A stretch of 64,000 bases of DNA, taken from Ollibium composti. Lineage in GTDB: Bacteria; Pseudomonadota; Alphaproteobacteria; Rhizobiales; Rhizobiaceae. The stretch covers positions 186,001-250,000 of the forward strand of contig NZ_SSNY01000003.1 in assembly GCF_004801285.1 (NCBI RefSeq). Reading direction: 5' to 3'. The translations under genes were made by a program, and so were the position numbers. Below are positions 1 through 8,073 of this stretch, in pieces. The notes beneath the pieces were generated by a model, which saw only the letters and a program-made list of their open reading frames with translations, had not been told where the DNA came from and did not search any database. The stretch's first letter is position 1. Every line of letters starts with the position of its first letter.

Positions 1-1130
1 TGGTCGGCGCGGCACAGGCCGGCGGCTTTTCGCGCGGCACGGCCGACACCGACATCCTGTTCGATGCCGGCAACTTCAACATTCGCGCCGGCGTGACCTA
101 TGTCAGCCCGAAGCGCGAGTTTTCGAGGACACAGGACCCACAGCCTGGGAAATTTAACCCGAGCGGGCTAGCCGGCACGTCCTATACGGACGATTACATC
201 GTGCCGTCGATGGCGATCAAGATGAACCTCACCGACAATCTGCGCTGCGCCGCCACCTTGGTGGATAACAACGGCGGCTCGGTCACTTATGCCGTACCGA
301 AGCCGAGCGGCAAGTTGTCGGAAGACTTCACCACGAACGAGAAGGCGCTGACCTGCGGCGTGAAGTTCCAGGCCGGGCCGGGCAATGTCTGGCTGCTCGG
401 CGGCGGTTACGTGGAAACATTCAACTACGACCGTGTGAATGCAACTCCGATTCCCGGCGCATTTGCAAATCTAACGCTCGGTGGCGAGGAAGTAGGCTAT
501 CGCATCGGCGCTGCCTATGAAATTCCCGACATCGCGTTTCGGGCCCAATTGATGTATCGCTCGGGCACCGACTACGGCGCCACCGGGACTCTCGCTGTGC
601 CCGGCGCGCTGCTGGGACTCCCCGTGGCAAGCGTTCCGCTGAACGCCACCGGAACCGGCCACTTGCCGCAAACAGTGGAGTTCAAGCTTCAATCCGGTAT
701 CGCGCCCGGCTGGCTCGCTTTCGGCTCCGTAAAATGGGCGGATTGGAGCGTGCAGGATAAGCTTCTGGTGACGAGTGTCGTTCCCACTCCCGGTGGGCCT
801 GTTCCGGGTCCAGGTAGTGATGACGAATACTTCTGGAAGGACGGCTGGACCGTCACCGGTGGCGTCGGTCATGCCTTCAACGACCGCGTGTCCGGCCTCG
901 TCAGCCTGACCTGGGACAGCGGCGTCAGCACCGGTTACGATTTCTCCTCCGACAGCTATACGCTGGCGCTTGGTGGTTCGGTCAAGGACACGCTCGGCGG
1001 CGAACTGCGTGCCGGCGTCGGCGTCAGCTACCTGACCTCGGCCGAAATCACAAAGGGGGCGGACAAAGGTTTTGCGGTCAAGGACGGCTACGCGGTGGCC
1101 GGTAGCGTGGGCTATAACATCAAGTGGTAA
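1..1130 (+). CDS. OmpP1/FadL-family outer membrane transporter (5' partial)
   Basis: The reading frame is open from base 3, so the N-terminus and most of the signal peptide lie upstream of the window. The first visible residues (AAQAGGFSRGTADTDILF) resemble the mature N-terminus of FadL/OmpP1 porins, which form 14-stranded barrels for long-chain fatty acids or other hydrophobic compounds. The rest is glycine- and aromatic-rich with alternating beta-strand character and ends in an aromatic residue (..NIKW), as outer-membrane barrels do. An internal ATG at 93 is not the true start because homology-like sequence continues upstream of it. The substrate cannot be told from sequence. A strong terminator follows the stop. 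Confidence 0.85.
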   Translation, partial: VGAAQAGGFSRGTADTDILFDAGNFNIRAGVTYVSPKREFSRTQDPQPGKFNPSGLAGTSYTDDYIVPSMAIKMNLTDNLRCAATLVDNNGGSVTYAVPKPSGKLSEDFTTNEKALTCGVKFQAGPGNVWLLGGGYVETFNYDRVNATPIPGAFANLTLGGEEVGYRIGAAYEIPDIAFRAQLMYRSGTDYGATGTLAVPGALLGLPVASVPLNATGTGHLPQTVEFKLQSGIAPGWLAFGSVKWADWSVQDKLLVTSVVPTPGGPVPGPGSDDEYFWKDGWTVTGGVGHAFNDRVSGLVSLTWDSGVSTGYDFSSDSYTLALGGSVKDTLGGELRAGVGVSYLTSAEITKGADKGFAVKDGYAVAGSVGYNIKW

Positions 1131-1148
1131 GTTATTGCCATTATTGAC

Positions 1149-1177
1149 AAAAAGGCCGGGCATCGCCCGGCCTTTTT
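1149..1177 (+). terminator. Rho-independent terminator after the fadL-type gene
   Basis: AAAAAGGCCGGGC and GCCCGGCCTTTTT form a perfect 13-bp stem with a 3-nt loop, ending in a T run, 19 bases after the stop codon. With A and T tracts on both sides it could also work on the other strand. Confidence 0.9.
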
Positions 1178-1407
1178 GTTGCGGCAATTGTCAGATTGTC
1201 TCACCGGGCGTTGCGAACAGGAAAAGGGGCCGTGCCGGCATGCGTGTGTGTCGTTTCAGCAACAGTTTATGAACACCCTTGTGTTACAAGCCTGCGCCGG
1301 AGGGAGTTGCCCACATCCCGCCATAAACCCGGCGCACCTCGTTAAGGTCCCCGGACACGCGCCATGAAGGCTCGGCGACGGGCAAGGCCGCACCGCCCGC
1401 GGCAAGG
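1178..1407. other. Intergenic region upstream of exoR
   Basis: I see no convincing gene in this stretch; the short frames in it lack ribosome sites and family features. It must hold the exoR promoter, but I could not pick a confident -35/-10 pair. If exoR starts at the GTG at 1534, the non-coding leader extends to there. Confidence 0.4.
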
Positions 1408-2355
1408 ATGAGTATGAGCGCCAGAGTGATCGCATTTGCGGATCTGACGGATCGCTGCACCGCCGGCTCCCCGGCGCTTGTGGATGCTTCCGCTTTGATC
1501 CGCGGCATCGGCCGCCATGCCCGCCGGGGCAGGGTGCCGGCTGCCCCGATCCGCTCCTGTCTTCTCTCCGCGCTGGCCGCCGTTGTCCTGCTGATCGGCG
1601 CCGGGCAGGCGCTGGCCTTCGACGACAAGGTGTTCGACGACAAGACCGGGGTGAAGCCGCAGTCGAGCCCCTGGGCCGTTTTCCAGTTCGGTTTCTCCGC
1701 CTACAAGAGCGGCCACAAGGAACAGGCCGTCGAGGCCTACAAGTACGCCGCCGAGAACGGGCAGATTGGCGCCACCTGGAAGCTCGCCCGCATGTATGCC
1801 GAGGGCGACGGCGTGACGCGCGACGACTACGAGGCCTACAAGTTCTTCTCCGAGATCGCCGACCAGGACGTCGAGCCCGGTTCGCCGGAGGAAAGCTATG
1901 TTTCCGATGCGCTGGTGGCGCTGGGCAATTACCTGAAGAAGGGCATTCCCGGCACGCCCGTTGCGATTAATGAGGTACAGGCGCAGGAATATTACATGCG
2001 CGCCGCCGCCAACTACCGCAATCCCGTCGCCCAGTTCGAGATGGGCAAGATGTTCCTCAAGGGCGAGGGCGGTGTCAGGGCCTCGGTCAAGCAGGCGGCG
2101 CGCTGGTTCCAGCTTGCCGCCGAGAAGGGCCATGCCGGCGCCCAGGCGACGCTCGGCAATCTGCTGTTCCAGAGCGGCAAGATCGTGCGCGGCCTGGCCA
2201 TGATGACGGCGGCCCTCGACCACGCGCCGGCCAGCGACCAGCCGTGGATTCGCTCCATGCAGGAAGAGGCCTTCGCGCTGGCGCCGGAAGCAGACCGCCG
2301 CACAGCCATTTCACTGGCCGACGACATCCTCACCAAGGGCTTCGGCGGCCAGTAG
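1408..2355 (+). CDS. exoR: ExoR-like periplasmic Sel1-repeat regulator
   Basis: Sel1-type tetratricopeptide repeats fill the mature protein (for example YKYAAENGQIGATWKLARMY and WFQLAAEKGHAGAQATLGN), and the whole sequence closely resembles rhizobial ExoR. ExoR is a periplasmic inhibitor of the ExoS-ChvI two-component system and controls exopolysaccharide, motility and host entry. A hydrophobic stretch ending GQALA-FDDK looks like a signal peptidase I site. The ATG at 1408 (or 1414, which has AAGG upstream) would put about 50 residues before that signal. A GTG at 1534 gives 273 aa, close to the usual ~268 aa of ExoR, and may be the true start. The identity is strong and the start is uncertain. 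Confidence 0.88.
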   Translation: MSMSARVIAFADLTDRCTAGSPALVDASALIRGIGRHARRGRVPAAPIRSCLLSALAAVVLLIGAGQALAFDDKVFDDKTGVKPQSSPWAVFQFGFSAYKSGHKEQAVEAYKYAAENGQIGATWKLARMYAEGDGVTRDDYEAYKFFSEIADQDVEPGSPEESYVSDALVALGNYLKKGIPGTPVAINEVQAQEYYMRAAANYRNPVAQFEMGKMFLKGEGGVRASVKQAARWFQLAAEKGHAGAQATLGNLLFQSGKIVRGLAMMTAALDHAPASDQPWIRSMQEEAFALAPEADRRTAISLADDILTKGFGGQ

Positions 2356-2385
2356 CAGGCATCGCCGTCCTGTTCCGTACCATTC

Positions 2386-2871
2386 ATGGACATTCAGGTT
2401 CGACCCGCCACGATGGAGACGCGCGATGCGTTTGCATCCCTGCTGGCGCGGGCCAGTGCGTGGCAAAGAGCGCGCGGCTCGGAGGCGTGGTCCCGTCCCT
2501 TCGACGATGATTGGATGCTGCCGCGCATGGAGCGAGGCGAACTGTTCCTGGCCTATCTGGACGGCGAACCCGTTTCCGCGTTTCGTCTCCTCTGGGAGGA
2601 TCGCCCGTTCTGGGGTGAGCGGGAGGTCGGCGACAGCGTCTATCTTCACACATTCGCGGTCCGGCGCGACAGGGCGGGCCTCGGCATCGGCGAGGCCGTC
2701 ATCGAAACGGTCGTCGGCATGGGACGCGAGCGCGGCCGGACCAGGGTCCGGCTCGACTGCTTCCTCTCCAGCACGGGCCTGATCGCCTATTACGAGCGCA
2801 ACGGCTTCGTTTCGGTCGGAACCGCGTCCATGCAGGGCAAGGTCGTGGCACTCATGGAGAGGGCAATCTGA
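2386..2871 (+). CDS. GNAT-family N-acetyltransferase
   Basis: 161 aa with a GNAT fold pattern: an N-terminal beta-alpha region, then the central strand YLHTFAVRRD followed by the acetyl-CoA loop RAGLGIGEAVIE (motif A, R/Q-x-x-G-x-G/A) and a C-terminal YYERNGFVSVG (motif B). The acceptor substrate cannot be predicted. It lies 30 bases after exoR on the same strand and may be co-transcribed. ATG at 2386 fits the N-terminus of the family (MDIQVRPAT). Confidence 0.8.
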   Translation: MDIQVRPATMETRDAFASLLARASAWQRARGSEAWSRPFDDDWMLPRMERGELFLAYLDGEPVSAFRLLWEDRPFWGEREVGDSVYLHTFAVRRDRAGLGIGEAVIETVVGMGRERGRTRVRLDCFLSSTGLIAYYERNGFVSVGTASMQGKVVALMERAI

Positions 2872-2886
2872 TTATTGGAGCGCCGC

Positions 2887-3375
2887 TCACGAGCGGCCGA
2901 GCAGCCTGTCCAGAAGCTCGCGCGGTTTTTCCAGCGGCTTCCACGACCCGTCGTCCGGCGCATGGCTCGCGTCAAGCGGCGGATTGCCCGGACAGTCGTC
3001 CTGCACCTTCGTCCACGACGAGGTGTTGAGCACGAGGTCGCAGCGCGCCAGGTAGCGCGTGCCGTCTACGCTGAGGCAGGCCAACCTGCCGGCGGCGAAC
3101 GATTGGGCGTTCGCCAGGCAATTGGCGTCGAAATCGGCCGTCTGCGGGGCCTGTTGGTGTTCGCCGCCCGGGCAGTAGTCCTGCACCGTGCGCCAGGACA
3201 TCACGTCCTGCGTCGTTTCGCACAGCGCCAGCTTTCCCCTTTCGCCGACCTGCAGGCAGGCATACTGGCCGACGCCGAACGCTTCTCCCGCGGAAAGGCA
3301 CCGAGGTTCCGCCGCCGCTTGCGATGCGCCCGCAACCGCTGCGGCGGTCATGGCAAGCGTGGTTGAAAACCGCAT
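2887..3375 (-). CDS. Exported cysteine-rich protein with an internal duplication
   Basis: The chosen start (ATG at 3373-3375) has GAAGGCGG just upstream and gives a 162-aa protein with a clean signal peptide ending ASQAAA. The mature part holds two copies of a module of about 46 residues, each with four cysteines: CL-x5-F-x2-G-x2-ACL-x-V-x8-LA-x-C-x6-SW-x2-VQD-x-CPG. Evenly placed cysteines in an exported protein suggest disulfides. No family is recognised. A charged tail (KPLEKPRELLDRLLG) follows the modules. It runs convergent to the GNAT gene and is downstream of xthA. Confidence 0.7.
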   Translation of the reverse strand: MRFSTTLAMTAAAVAGASQAAAEPRCLSAGEAFGVGQYACLQVGERGKLALCETTQDVMSWRTVQDYCPGGEHQQAPQTADFDANCLANAQSFAAGRLACLSVDGTRYLARCDLVLNTSSWTKVQDDCPGNPPLDASHAPDDGSWKPLEKPRELLDRLLGRS

Positions 3376-3446
3376 GTCCGCCTTCAATTCCAAACCCGAA
3401 AAGTCAAGCAGAACAGGCGAATGTGGCCATATCGCGGAGCCATGCC

Positions 3447-4241
3447 TCAAGCTGCGGCGAGATCGAGTTCGATCGCGACGGGCACGTGGTCGGAGGGTTT
3501 TTCCCAGGCCCGCACATGTTTCTCGATCGAGGCCGCGGAAAAGCGATTTGCCGCCTCCGGAGAGAGCAGGAGATGGTCGATGCGGATGCCGTTGTTCTTC
3601 TGCCAGGCTCCGCCCTGATAATCCCAGAAGGTGTATGTGTCGGGCTGGTCAGTCACCGCGCGCACGGCTTCGGTGAAGCCGAGGTTCTTCAGGCGCCGGA
3701 AGGCCTGCCGCGTCTGGGGCTGGAAAAGGGCGTCGCCCAGCCAGTTCTCCGGATAGCGGGCGTCGGCTGGTTCGGGAATGACATTATAGTCGCCGGCGAT
3801 CACCAGCGCTTCCTCCAGCGCCAGTCGCTCCTCGGCCCAGCGCTCCAGCCGCTCCATCCACGAAAGCTTGTAGGGAAACTTCACCGGATCGTCGATCGGG
3901 TTGCCGTTGGGCAGATAGATGGAGGCCACGCGCAGCGCGCCTTTGTCGGTGGAGAACACGCCCTCGATGAATCGCGCCTGCTCGTCGCCGTCGTCGCCCG
4001 GCAGGCCGCGGTTCACCTCGTCGAAGCGCAGCTTCGACAGGATGGCGACGCCGTTGAAACCCTTCTGGCCGTGCGTCTCGACATTGTAGCCCAGCGCCTC
4101 GACCTCGGCGCGCGGGAACTGCTCGTCGACGGTCTTGATCTCCTGCAGGCACACGATATCGGGCTGGCTTTCGCCCAGCCAGTGGGTGAGGTTGCCGATG
4201 CGGGCGCGCACGCCGTTGATGTTCCAGGTCACGATCTTCAT
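3447..4241 (-). CDS. xthA: Exodeoxyribonuclease III
   Basis: 264 aa, the usual ExoIII/AP-endonuclease length. It acts in base excision repair, cutting at abasic sites and removing 3' blocks. The catalytic signatures of the EEP fold are all visible: WNINGVRAR at the start, CLQEIKT (metal-binding Glu), GDYNVIPEP (Asp/Asn), IRIDHLLLS and the terminal SDHVPV (Asp-His). The start ATG at 4241 gives the standard MKIVTWNINGVR terminus. It is divergent from the permease gene. Confidence 0.95.
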   Translation of the reverse strand: MKIVTWNINGVRARIGNLTHWLGESQPDIVCLQEIKTVDEQFPRAEVEALGYNVETHGQKGFNGVAILSKLRFDEVNRGLPGDDGDEQARFIEGVFSTDKGALRVASIYLPNGNPIDDPVKFPYKLSWMERLERWAEERLALEEALVIAGDYNVIPEPADARYPENWLGDALFQPQTRQAFRRLKNLGFTEAVRAVTDQPDTYTFWDYQGGAWQKNNGIRIDHLLLSPEAANRFSAASIEKHVRAWEKPSDHVPVAIELDLAAA

Positions 4242-4380
4242 GAAAATCTCGCGATGATTTCAAAATGTTCTTGATAGCGCACACGGCGATTGCAGACGAT
4301 CCTGCACTATCCTTCGGAGGAAGGGAACCGGCTCTCTTGGGCATTCTTCGGGCCGGTTCTGGGAGAGAGGAAAAAATGCC
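4242..4380 (+). other. Divergent control region and leader of the NCS2 permease
   Basis: 139 bases between xthA and the permease. The leader contains AACCGGC (4326-4332) and GCCGGTT (4352-4358), which can pair into a hairpin ending shortly before the ribosome site GGGAGAGAGG. This could be a regulatory leader for purine control, but I cannot assign a known riboswitch class by eye. Confidence 0.35.
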
Positions 4381-5865
4381 ATGACGTCAACCACGCATTC
4401 CGTGGACGAGGTGCTGCCGGCACCGCGTCTGTTCGCGCTCGGCCTCCAGCATGTGCTGGTCATGTATGCCGGCGCCATCGCCGTGCCGCTGATTATCGGC
4501 CGCGCATTGAAATTGCCGCCGCAGGATGTCGCCTTCCTGATCTCGGCGGACCTGTTCGTCTGCGGCATCGCTTCGATCCTGCAGTCCATGGGCGCCACGC
4601 AATGGTTCGGCATCAAGCTGCCGGTGATGATGGGCGTCACCTTCGCCGCCGTCGGGCCGATGGTGTCGATGGCCGTCGCCAATCCCGGTGTCGACGGCGC
4701 GCGCACCATTTTCGGCGCGATCATCGGCGCCGGCATCGTCACCGTGCTCATCGCGCCCTTCGTCTCGCGCATGCTGCGCTTCTTCCCGCCAGTGGTGACG
4801 GGCACCATCATCCTGGTCATCGGCGTGTCGCTGATGAAGATCGGCATCGCCTGGATCTTCGGCCTGGGTGTCGGCCCGACCGCGCCGAAGCTGGTCGATC
4901 CGGTGCATGCCGACTGGCTGAAGGCGGCGATGGATACGGCAAGCGCGGGCGGGTCCGCCATTCCGCCGGTACCGCCGGGCATCGCACTGGCCCCTTCGCT
5001 GCCGAATCCCGCCTACGCGCCGGTTTCCAACATCGTGCTCTCGCTGGTGGTGCTCGCCATCGTCGTCGGCGTCGCCCGTTTCACCAAGGGCTTCCTGTCC
5101 AACATCGCGGTCCTGATCGGCATCATCGCCGGCGGCGTCATCGCGGCCGGGCTCGGCCTCATGCACTTCGACAAGGTCGCGAACGCGGCCTGGTTCGCGC
5201 CGATCATGCCGTTCCATTTCGGCATGCCGATCTTCTCGCCGGTGCTGATCCTGACCATGGTGCTGGTGATGATCGTCGTCATGATCGAATCGACCGGCAT
5301 GTTCCTGGCGCTGGGCGAGATGACCGGCAAGGAGGTGACCCAGCCGATGTTGTCGTCCGGCCTGCGCATGGACGGTCTGGGCACCGTGCTCGGCGGGATC
5401 TTCAACACCTTTCCCTACACGTCCTTCTCGCAGAACGTCGGATTGGTCGGCGTGACCGGCATCAGGAGCCGCTTTGTCTGCGTCGCCGGCGGCGTCATCA
5501 TGGTTGTGCTCGGCCTCATTCCGAAGATGGGTGCGCTGGTCGAAGCCTTGCCGACGGTGGTGCTGGGCGGGGCGGGCATCGTCATGTTCGGCATGGTCGC
5601 CGCGACCGGCATCCGCATCCTGACGGCGGTCGACTTCAAGACCAACCGCAACAACCTGTTTATCGTCGGCATCTCGGTCGGCTTCGGCATGATCCCGGTC
5701 GTGGCACCCGAGTTCCACATGTGGTTGCCGAAGGCGATCGGCCCACTGATCGATTCGGGCATCCTGCTCGCCTCGATCGCGTCTGTGTTGCTCAACCTGG
5801 TCTTCAACGGCGCCACCGGCGATGCCGAGGGCCTGCGCGAAGCGGCGATGAGCGCCGAGGCGTGA
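4381..5865 (+). CDS. NCS2-family uracil/xanthine permease
   Basis: 494 aa with about 12-14 hydrophobic segments. It belongs to the nucleobase:cation symporter-2 family, inner-membrane proton symporters for xanthine, urate or uracil. Supporting motifs are the N-terminal LQHVLVMYAGAIAVPLIIG, the GxxSFFQ-like substrate region, and the family signature QNVGLVGVTGIRS (Q-N-x-G). Sequence flavour is closer to xanthine/urate carriers (XanP/PbuX/UacT) than to UraA, but the substrate is an inference. GGGAGAGAGG lies upstream of ATG 4381. A terminator follows. Confidence 0.88.
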   Translation: MTSTTHSVDEVLPAPRLFALGLQHVLVMYAGAIAVPLIIGRALKLPPQDVAFLISADLFVCGIASILQSMGATQWFGIKLPVMMGVTFAAVGPMVSMAVANPGVDGARTIFGAIIGAGIVTVLIAPFVSRMLRFFPPVVTGTIILVIGVSLMKIGIAWIFGLGVGPTAPKLVDPVHADWLKAAMDTASAGGSAIPPVPPGIALAPSLPNPAYAPVSNIVLSLVVLAIVVGVARFTKGFLSNIAVLIGIIAGGVIAAGLGLMHFDKVANAAWFAPIMPFHFGMPIFSPVLILTMVLVMIVVMIESTGMFLALGEMTGKEVTQPMLSSGLRMDGLGTVLGGIFNTFPYTSFSQNVGLVGVTGIRSRFVCVAGGVIMVVLGLIPKMGALVEALPTVVLGGAGIVMFGMVAATGIRILTAVDFKTNRNNLFIVGISVGFGMIPVVAPEFHMWLPKAIGPLIDSGILLASIASVLLNLVFNGATGDAEGLREAAMSAEA

Positions 5866-5915
5866 TCCTCGACGCCAAATTCCCTGGCGCCAAATCCTCA
5901 ACACCAAATCCATTG

Positions 5916-5942
5916 AAAAGGGCCGCTCGGGCGGCCCCTTTC
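5916..5942 (+). terminator. Rho-independent terminator after the permease
   Basis: GGGCCGC (5920-5926) and GCGGCCC (5931-5937) form a stem extended by A-T pairs, followed by CTTTCGTTTT. It separates the permease from the metallophosphatase although one frame happens to stay open across both. Confidence 0.75.
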
Positions 5943-5993
5943 GTTTTATCCGGAATCTGGACGGGCGGTCCGGGCCGTGCTGAAGTGTCGGTG

Positions 5994-7121
5994 ATGAACG
6001 CTTGCTCGACGCTGCCGCTTTCGCGGCGGACTCTCCTCAAACAGGCGGCCGCCCTCGGGATCATCGGCGCCGCCGGCCAGGCTTTCGCCCAGTCGGCTCG
6101 CGCCGTTCCACCCATCGACGCGACTTTCCTGTTCATCGCCGATATCCATGCCTGCCGCATGGCGAAGGGGCTGAGCCCCAATTGCCAGAAGGAAGGAAAG
6201 ACCGACGCCAACCTGCTGCGCAACATCGCGGCGCTGAACGGCCTCGGCGACACGCTGTGGCCGGCCGAGATCGGCGGCGTGGCCACGAGCCTGCGTTCGG
6301 CCGGCCGGCCGATCGGTACGCCGCTCGGCATCGTCGTCGGCGGCGACATGACCGACGACGGCGGCGGCCAGGTCATCCTGCCCAGCGAAGGCACGCAGCT
6401 GCTGCAGTTTTCCCAGCGCTACCAGCAGGGTGTCGGGCCGGACCGGGTCCACGTTCCGGTCTATGTCGGGCTGGGCAACCACGACCTCGACCAGAATGGC
6501 CCGACGGGGCACCTGAACTGGTATCGGCGCGAACTGCGCGACTATGTCGAGATCAACCACCGCGCCGGCGTCTTCTTCAAGCCGCCCGTGCCGGCCGACA
6601 ACTACGACGTCGGTTCCGACTGCTATTCGTGGAACTGGGGCGGCCTCCATCTCGTTCAGACGAATCGCTTCGCCGGCGATACCGGGCACGGCGCCCTGAG
6701 CAGCTTGCCATGGCTGAAGCAGGACCTTGCGGCCAACGCCGCGGACGGGCGTCCCGTCGTCCTGTTCCAGCACTACGGCTGGGACACGTTCTCGACCGAG
6801 ATATGGGACAAGGCCCAGCATCGCTTCGACGACAGCGGTGAGGGCACCGCACACTGGTGGAGCGCGGCAAACCGGGAGGCGCTGCTGGAAGTGCTGAAAG
6901 GCTACAACGTCGTCGGCGTCTTCCACGGCCATCAGCATGAAACGCCGATGATCTATCAAAGCGACGGGCTCGACCTGTTCAAGCCGAAGGCCGCCTATAT
7001 GGGCGGTTTCGCGATCGCGCGGGTCACCAACCAGGCGATAGATGTCGTGCTGGCCGAGGCGAGCGACGACCATGGCGGCGTCGTCTTCACCAACGCCTTC
7101 AGCAAGACGATCAGCGTGTGA
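5994..7121 (+). CDS. Tat-exported calcineurin-like metallophosphatase
   Basis: 375 aa. The N-terminus carries SRRTLLKQAAALGI, a good twin-arginine signal followed by a hydrophobic core and an AFA cleavage site, so the folded enzyme is probably exported by TatABC. The mature part has calcineurin-like phosphoesterase motifs: FIADIHAC (D-x-H), VVGGDMTDDGG (GD), GLGNHDLD (GNHD), LFQHYGWD and FHGHQHE. It probably binds two metals and hydrolyses a phosphoester outside the cytoplasm; the substrate is unknown. The start ATG 5994 is chosen because it begins the Tat signal. Confidence 0.85.
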   Translation: MNACSTLPLSRRTLLKQAAALGIIGAAGQAFAQSARAVPPIDATFLFIADIHACRMAKGLSPNCQKEGKTDANLLRNIAALNGLGDTLWPAEIGGVATSLRSAGRPIGTPLGIVVGGDMTDDGGGQVILPSEGTQLLQFSQRYQQGVGPDRVHVPVYVGLGNHDLDQNGPTGHLNWYRRELRDYVEINHRAGVFFKPPVPADNYDVGSDCYSWNWGGLHLVQTNRFAGDTGHGALSSLPWLKQDLAANAADGRPVVLFQHYGWDTFSTEIWDKAQHRFDDSGEGTAHWWSAANREALLEVLKGYNVVGVFHGHQHETPMIYQSDGLDLFKPKAAYMGGFAIARVTNQAIDVVLAEASDDHGGVVFTNAFSKTISV

Positions 7122-7136
7122 AGCCGGGACTGCCGG

Positions 7137-7484
7137 TCAGATGGAGAAGCTGGTGCCGCAGCCGCAGGAGGCGACGGCGTTCGGATTCTTGATCTGGAAA
7201 GACTGGCCCATCAGGTCGTCGACGAAATCGACCACCGAGCCGCCCATATAGACGAGCGACAGGTCATCGATCAGAAGCGTCGCGCCGTCCTTCTCGATGG
7301 CGACATCGTCGTCGTTGCGGCCATCCACGAGATCGAATCGGTAGGAGAATCCGGAGCAGCCGCCACCCTCGACGGCGACGCGCAGCGCCGTCTTGCCGGG
7401 CTCGGCGGCGACGATCCGGGCAATCCGCTTCGCCGCGGCTTCGGTCATTTCTACGGTCGTGGTGGTCTTGGCGCCGGCATCCAT
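7137..7484 (-). CDS. erpA: Iron-sulfur cluster insertion protein ErpA (A-type carrier)
   Basis: 115 aa from the ATG at 7482-7484. A-type carriers of the HesB/IscA/ErpA family hand Fe-S clusters to target enzymes. The three ligand cysteines are present: GGGCSGFSY in the middle and ASCGCGTSF near the C-terminus. Only 15 bases separate its end from the convergent metallophosphatase. It is divergent from the GNAT/dgt genes, an arrangement common in Rhizobiales. A longer frame extends upstream, but its extra residues do not look like the family. Confidence 0.9.
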   Translation of the reverse strand: MDAGAKTTTTVEMTEAAAKRIARIVAAEPGKTALRVAVEGGGCSGFSYRFDLVDGRNDDDVAIEKDGATLLIDDLSLVYMGGSVVDFVDDLMGQSFQIKNPNAVASCGCGTSFSI

Positions 7485-7564
7485 TGCGCTCACCTTGCGT
7501 TGTGCTTGCCATGATAGGTATGAAGCGACAGCGGCCAAGTCAACGGCCGCCGAAGGAGGTGGCG

Positions 7565-8062
7565 ATGATCCAGATCAGGGCCATGACCGAGCGGGATGTC
7601 GAGGCGGTCTCGCGGCTGCTGGGTGCTTCCTGGCGCCGCACCTATTCGACGATCCTGGGATCGGAGACGACCGCGCGCGAATCCGATGCCCGCCATGCGC
7701 CGCAACGGCTTGCCGCGGAACTCGCCGACCCCGACAAGACATCCTTCGTGGCCGAGCGGCGGGACAAGTCGCTTGCCGGCTATGCGCTGGCCAGCATGGA
7801 TGAGGCCGGCGACGTCACGCTCGACCGCCTGCATCTCGATCCGTCCGAGTTCGGCACCGGCCTGGCGGTTGACCTGCTGCATGCTGTTCTGGCCTTCCAT
7901 GCCGGCATCCCCAGCATCGCGGTGGAGGTGATCGAGGGCAACGACAGGGCTCTGGCTTTCTACCGCAAGCACGGCTTCGAGGTCGTCCAGCGCCAGGACG
8001 CCTCGCACGAGGCGGACGGCCATTCGTCCGTCATCCTGCGCAAGCTGCTGCCGCGAGCCTGA
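7565..8062 (+). CDS. GNAT-family N-acetyltransferase
   Basis: 165 aa from ATG 7565, which has an excellent ribosome site (GAAGGAGGT). GNAT features: MIQIRAMTERDVEAVSRLL at the N-terminus, a central LDRLHLDPSEFGTGLAVDLL where the acetyl-CoA loop sits, and NDRALAFYRKHGFEVVQR. The Q/R-x-x-G-x-G loop is degenerate (EFGTGLA). The substrate is unknown. It lies 11 bases before dgt. Confidence 0.8.
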   Translation: MIQIRAMTERDVEAVSRLLGASWRRTYSTILGSETTARESDARHAPQRLAAELADPDKTSFVAERRDKSLAGYALASMDEAGDVTLDRLHLDPSEFGTGLAVDLLHAVLAFHAGIPSIAVEVIEGNDRALAFYRKHGFEVVQRQDASHEADGHSSVILRKLLPRA

Positions 8063-8073
8063 TTGCGATTTGA

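Noticed and set aside
4290..7121. A single 943-aa open frame covering the permease and the metallophosphatase
   Set aside because: Its first part is a shadow of the NCS2 permease in another frame. It then runs past that gene's terminator into the true metallophosphatase start at 5994.
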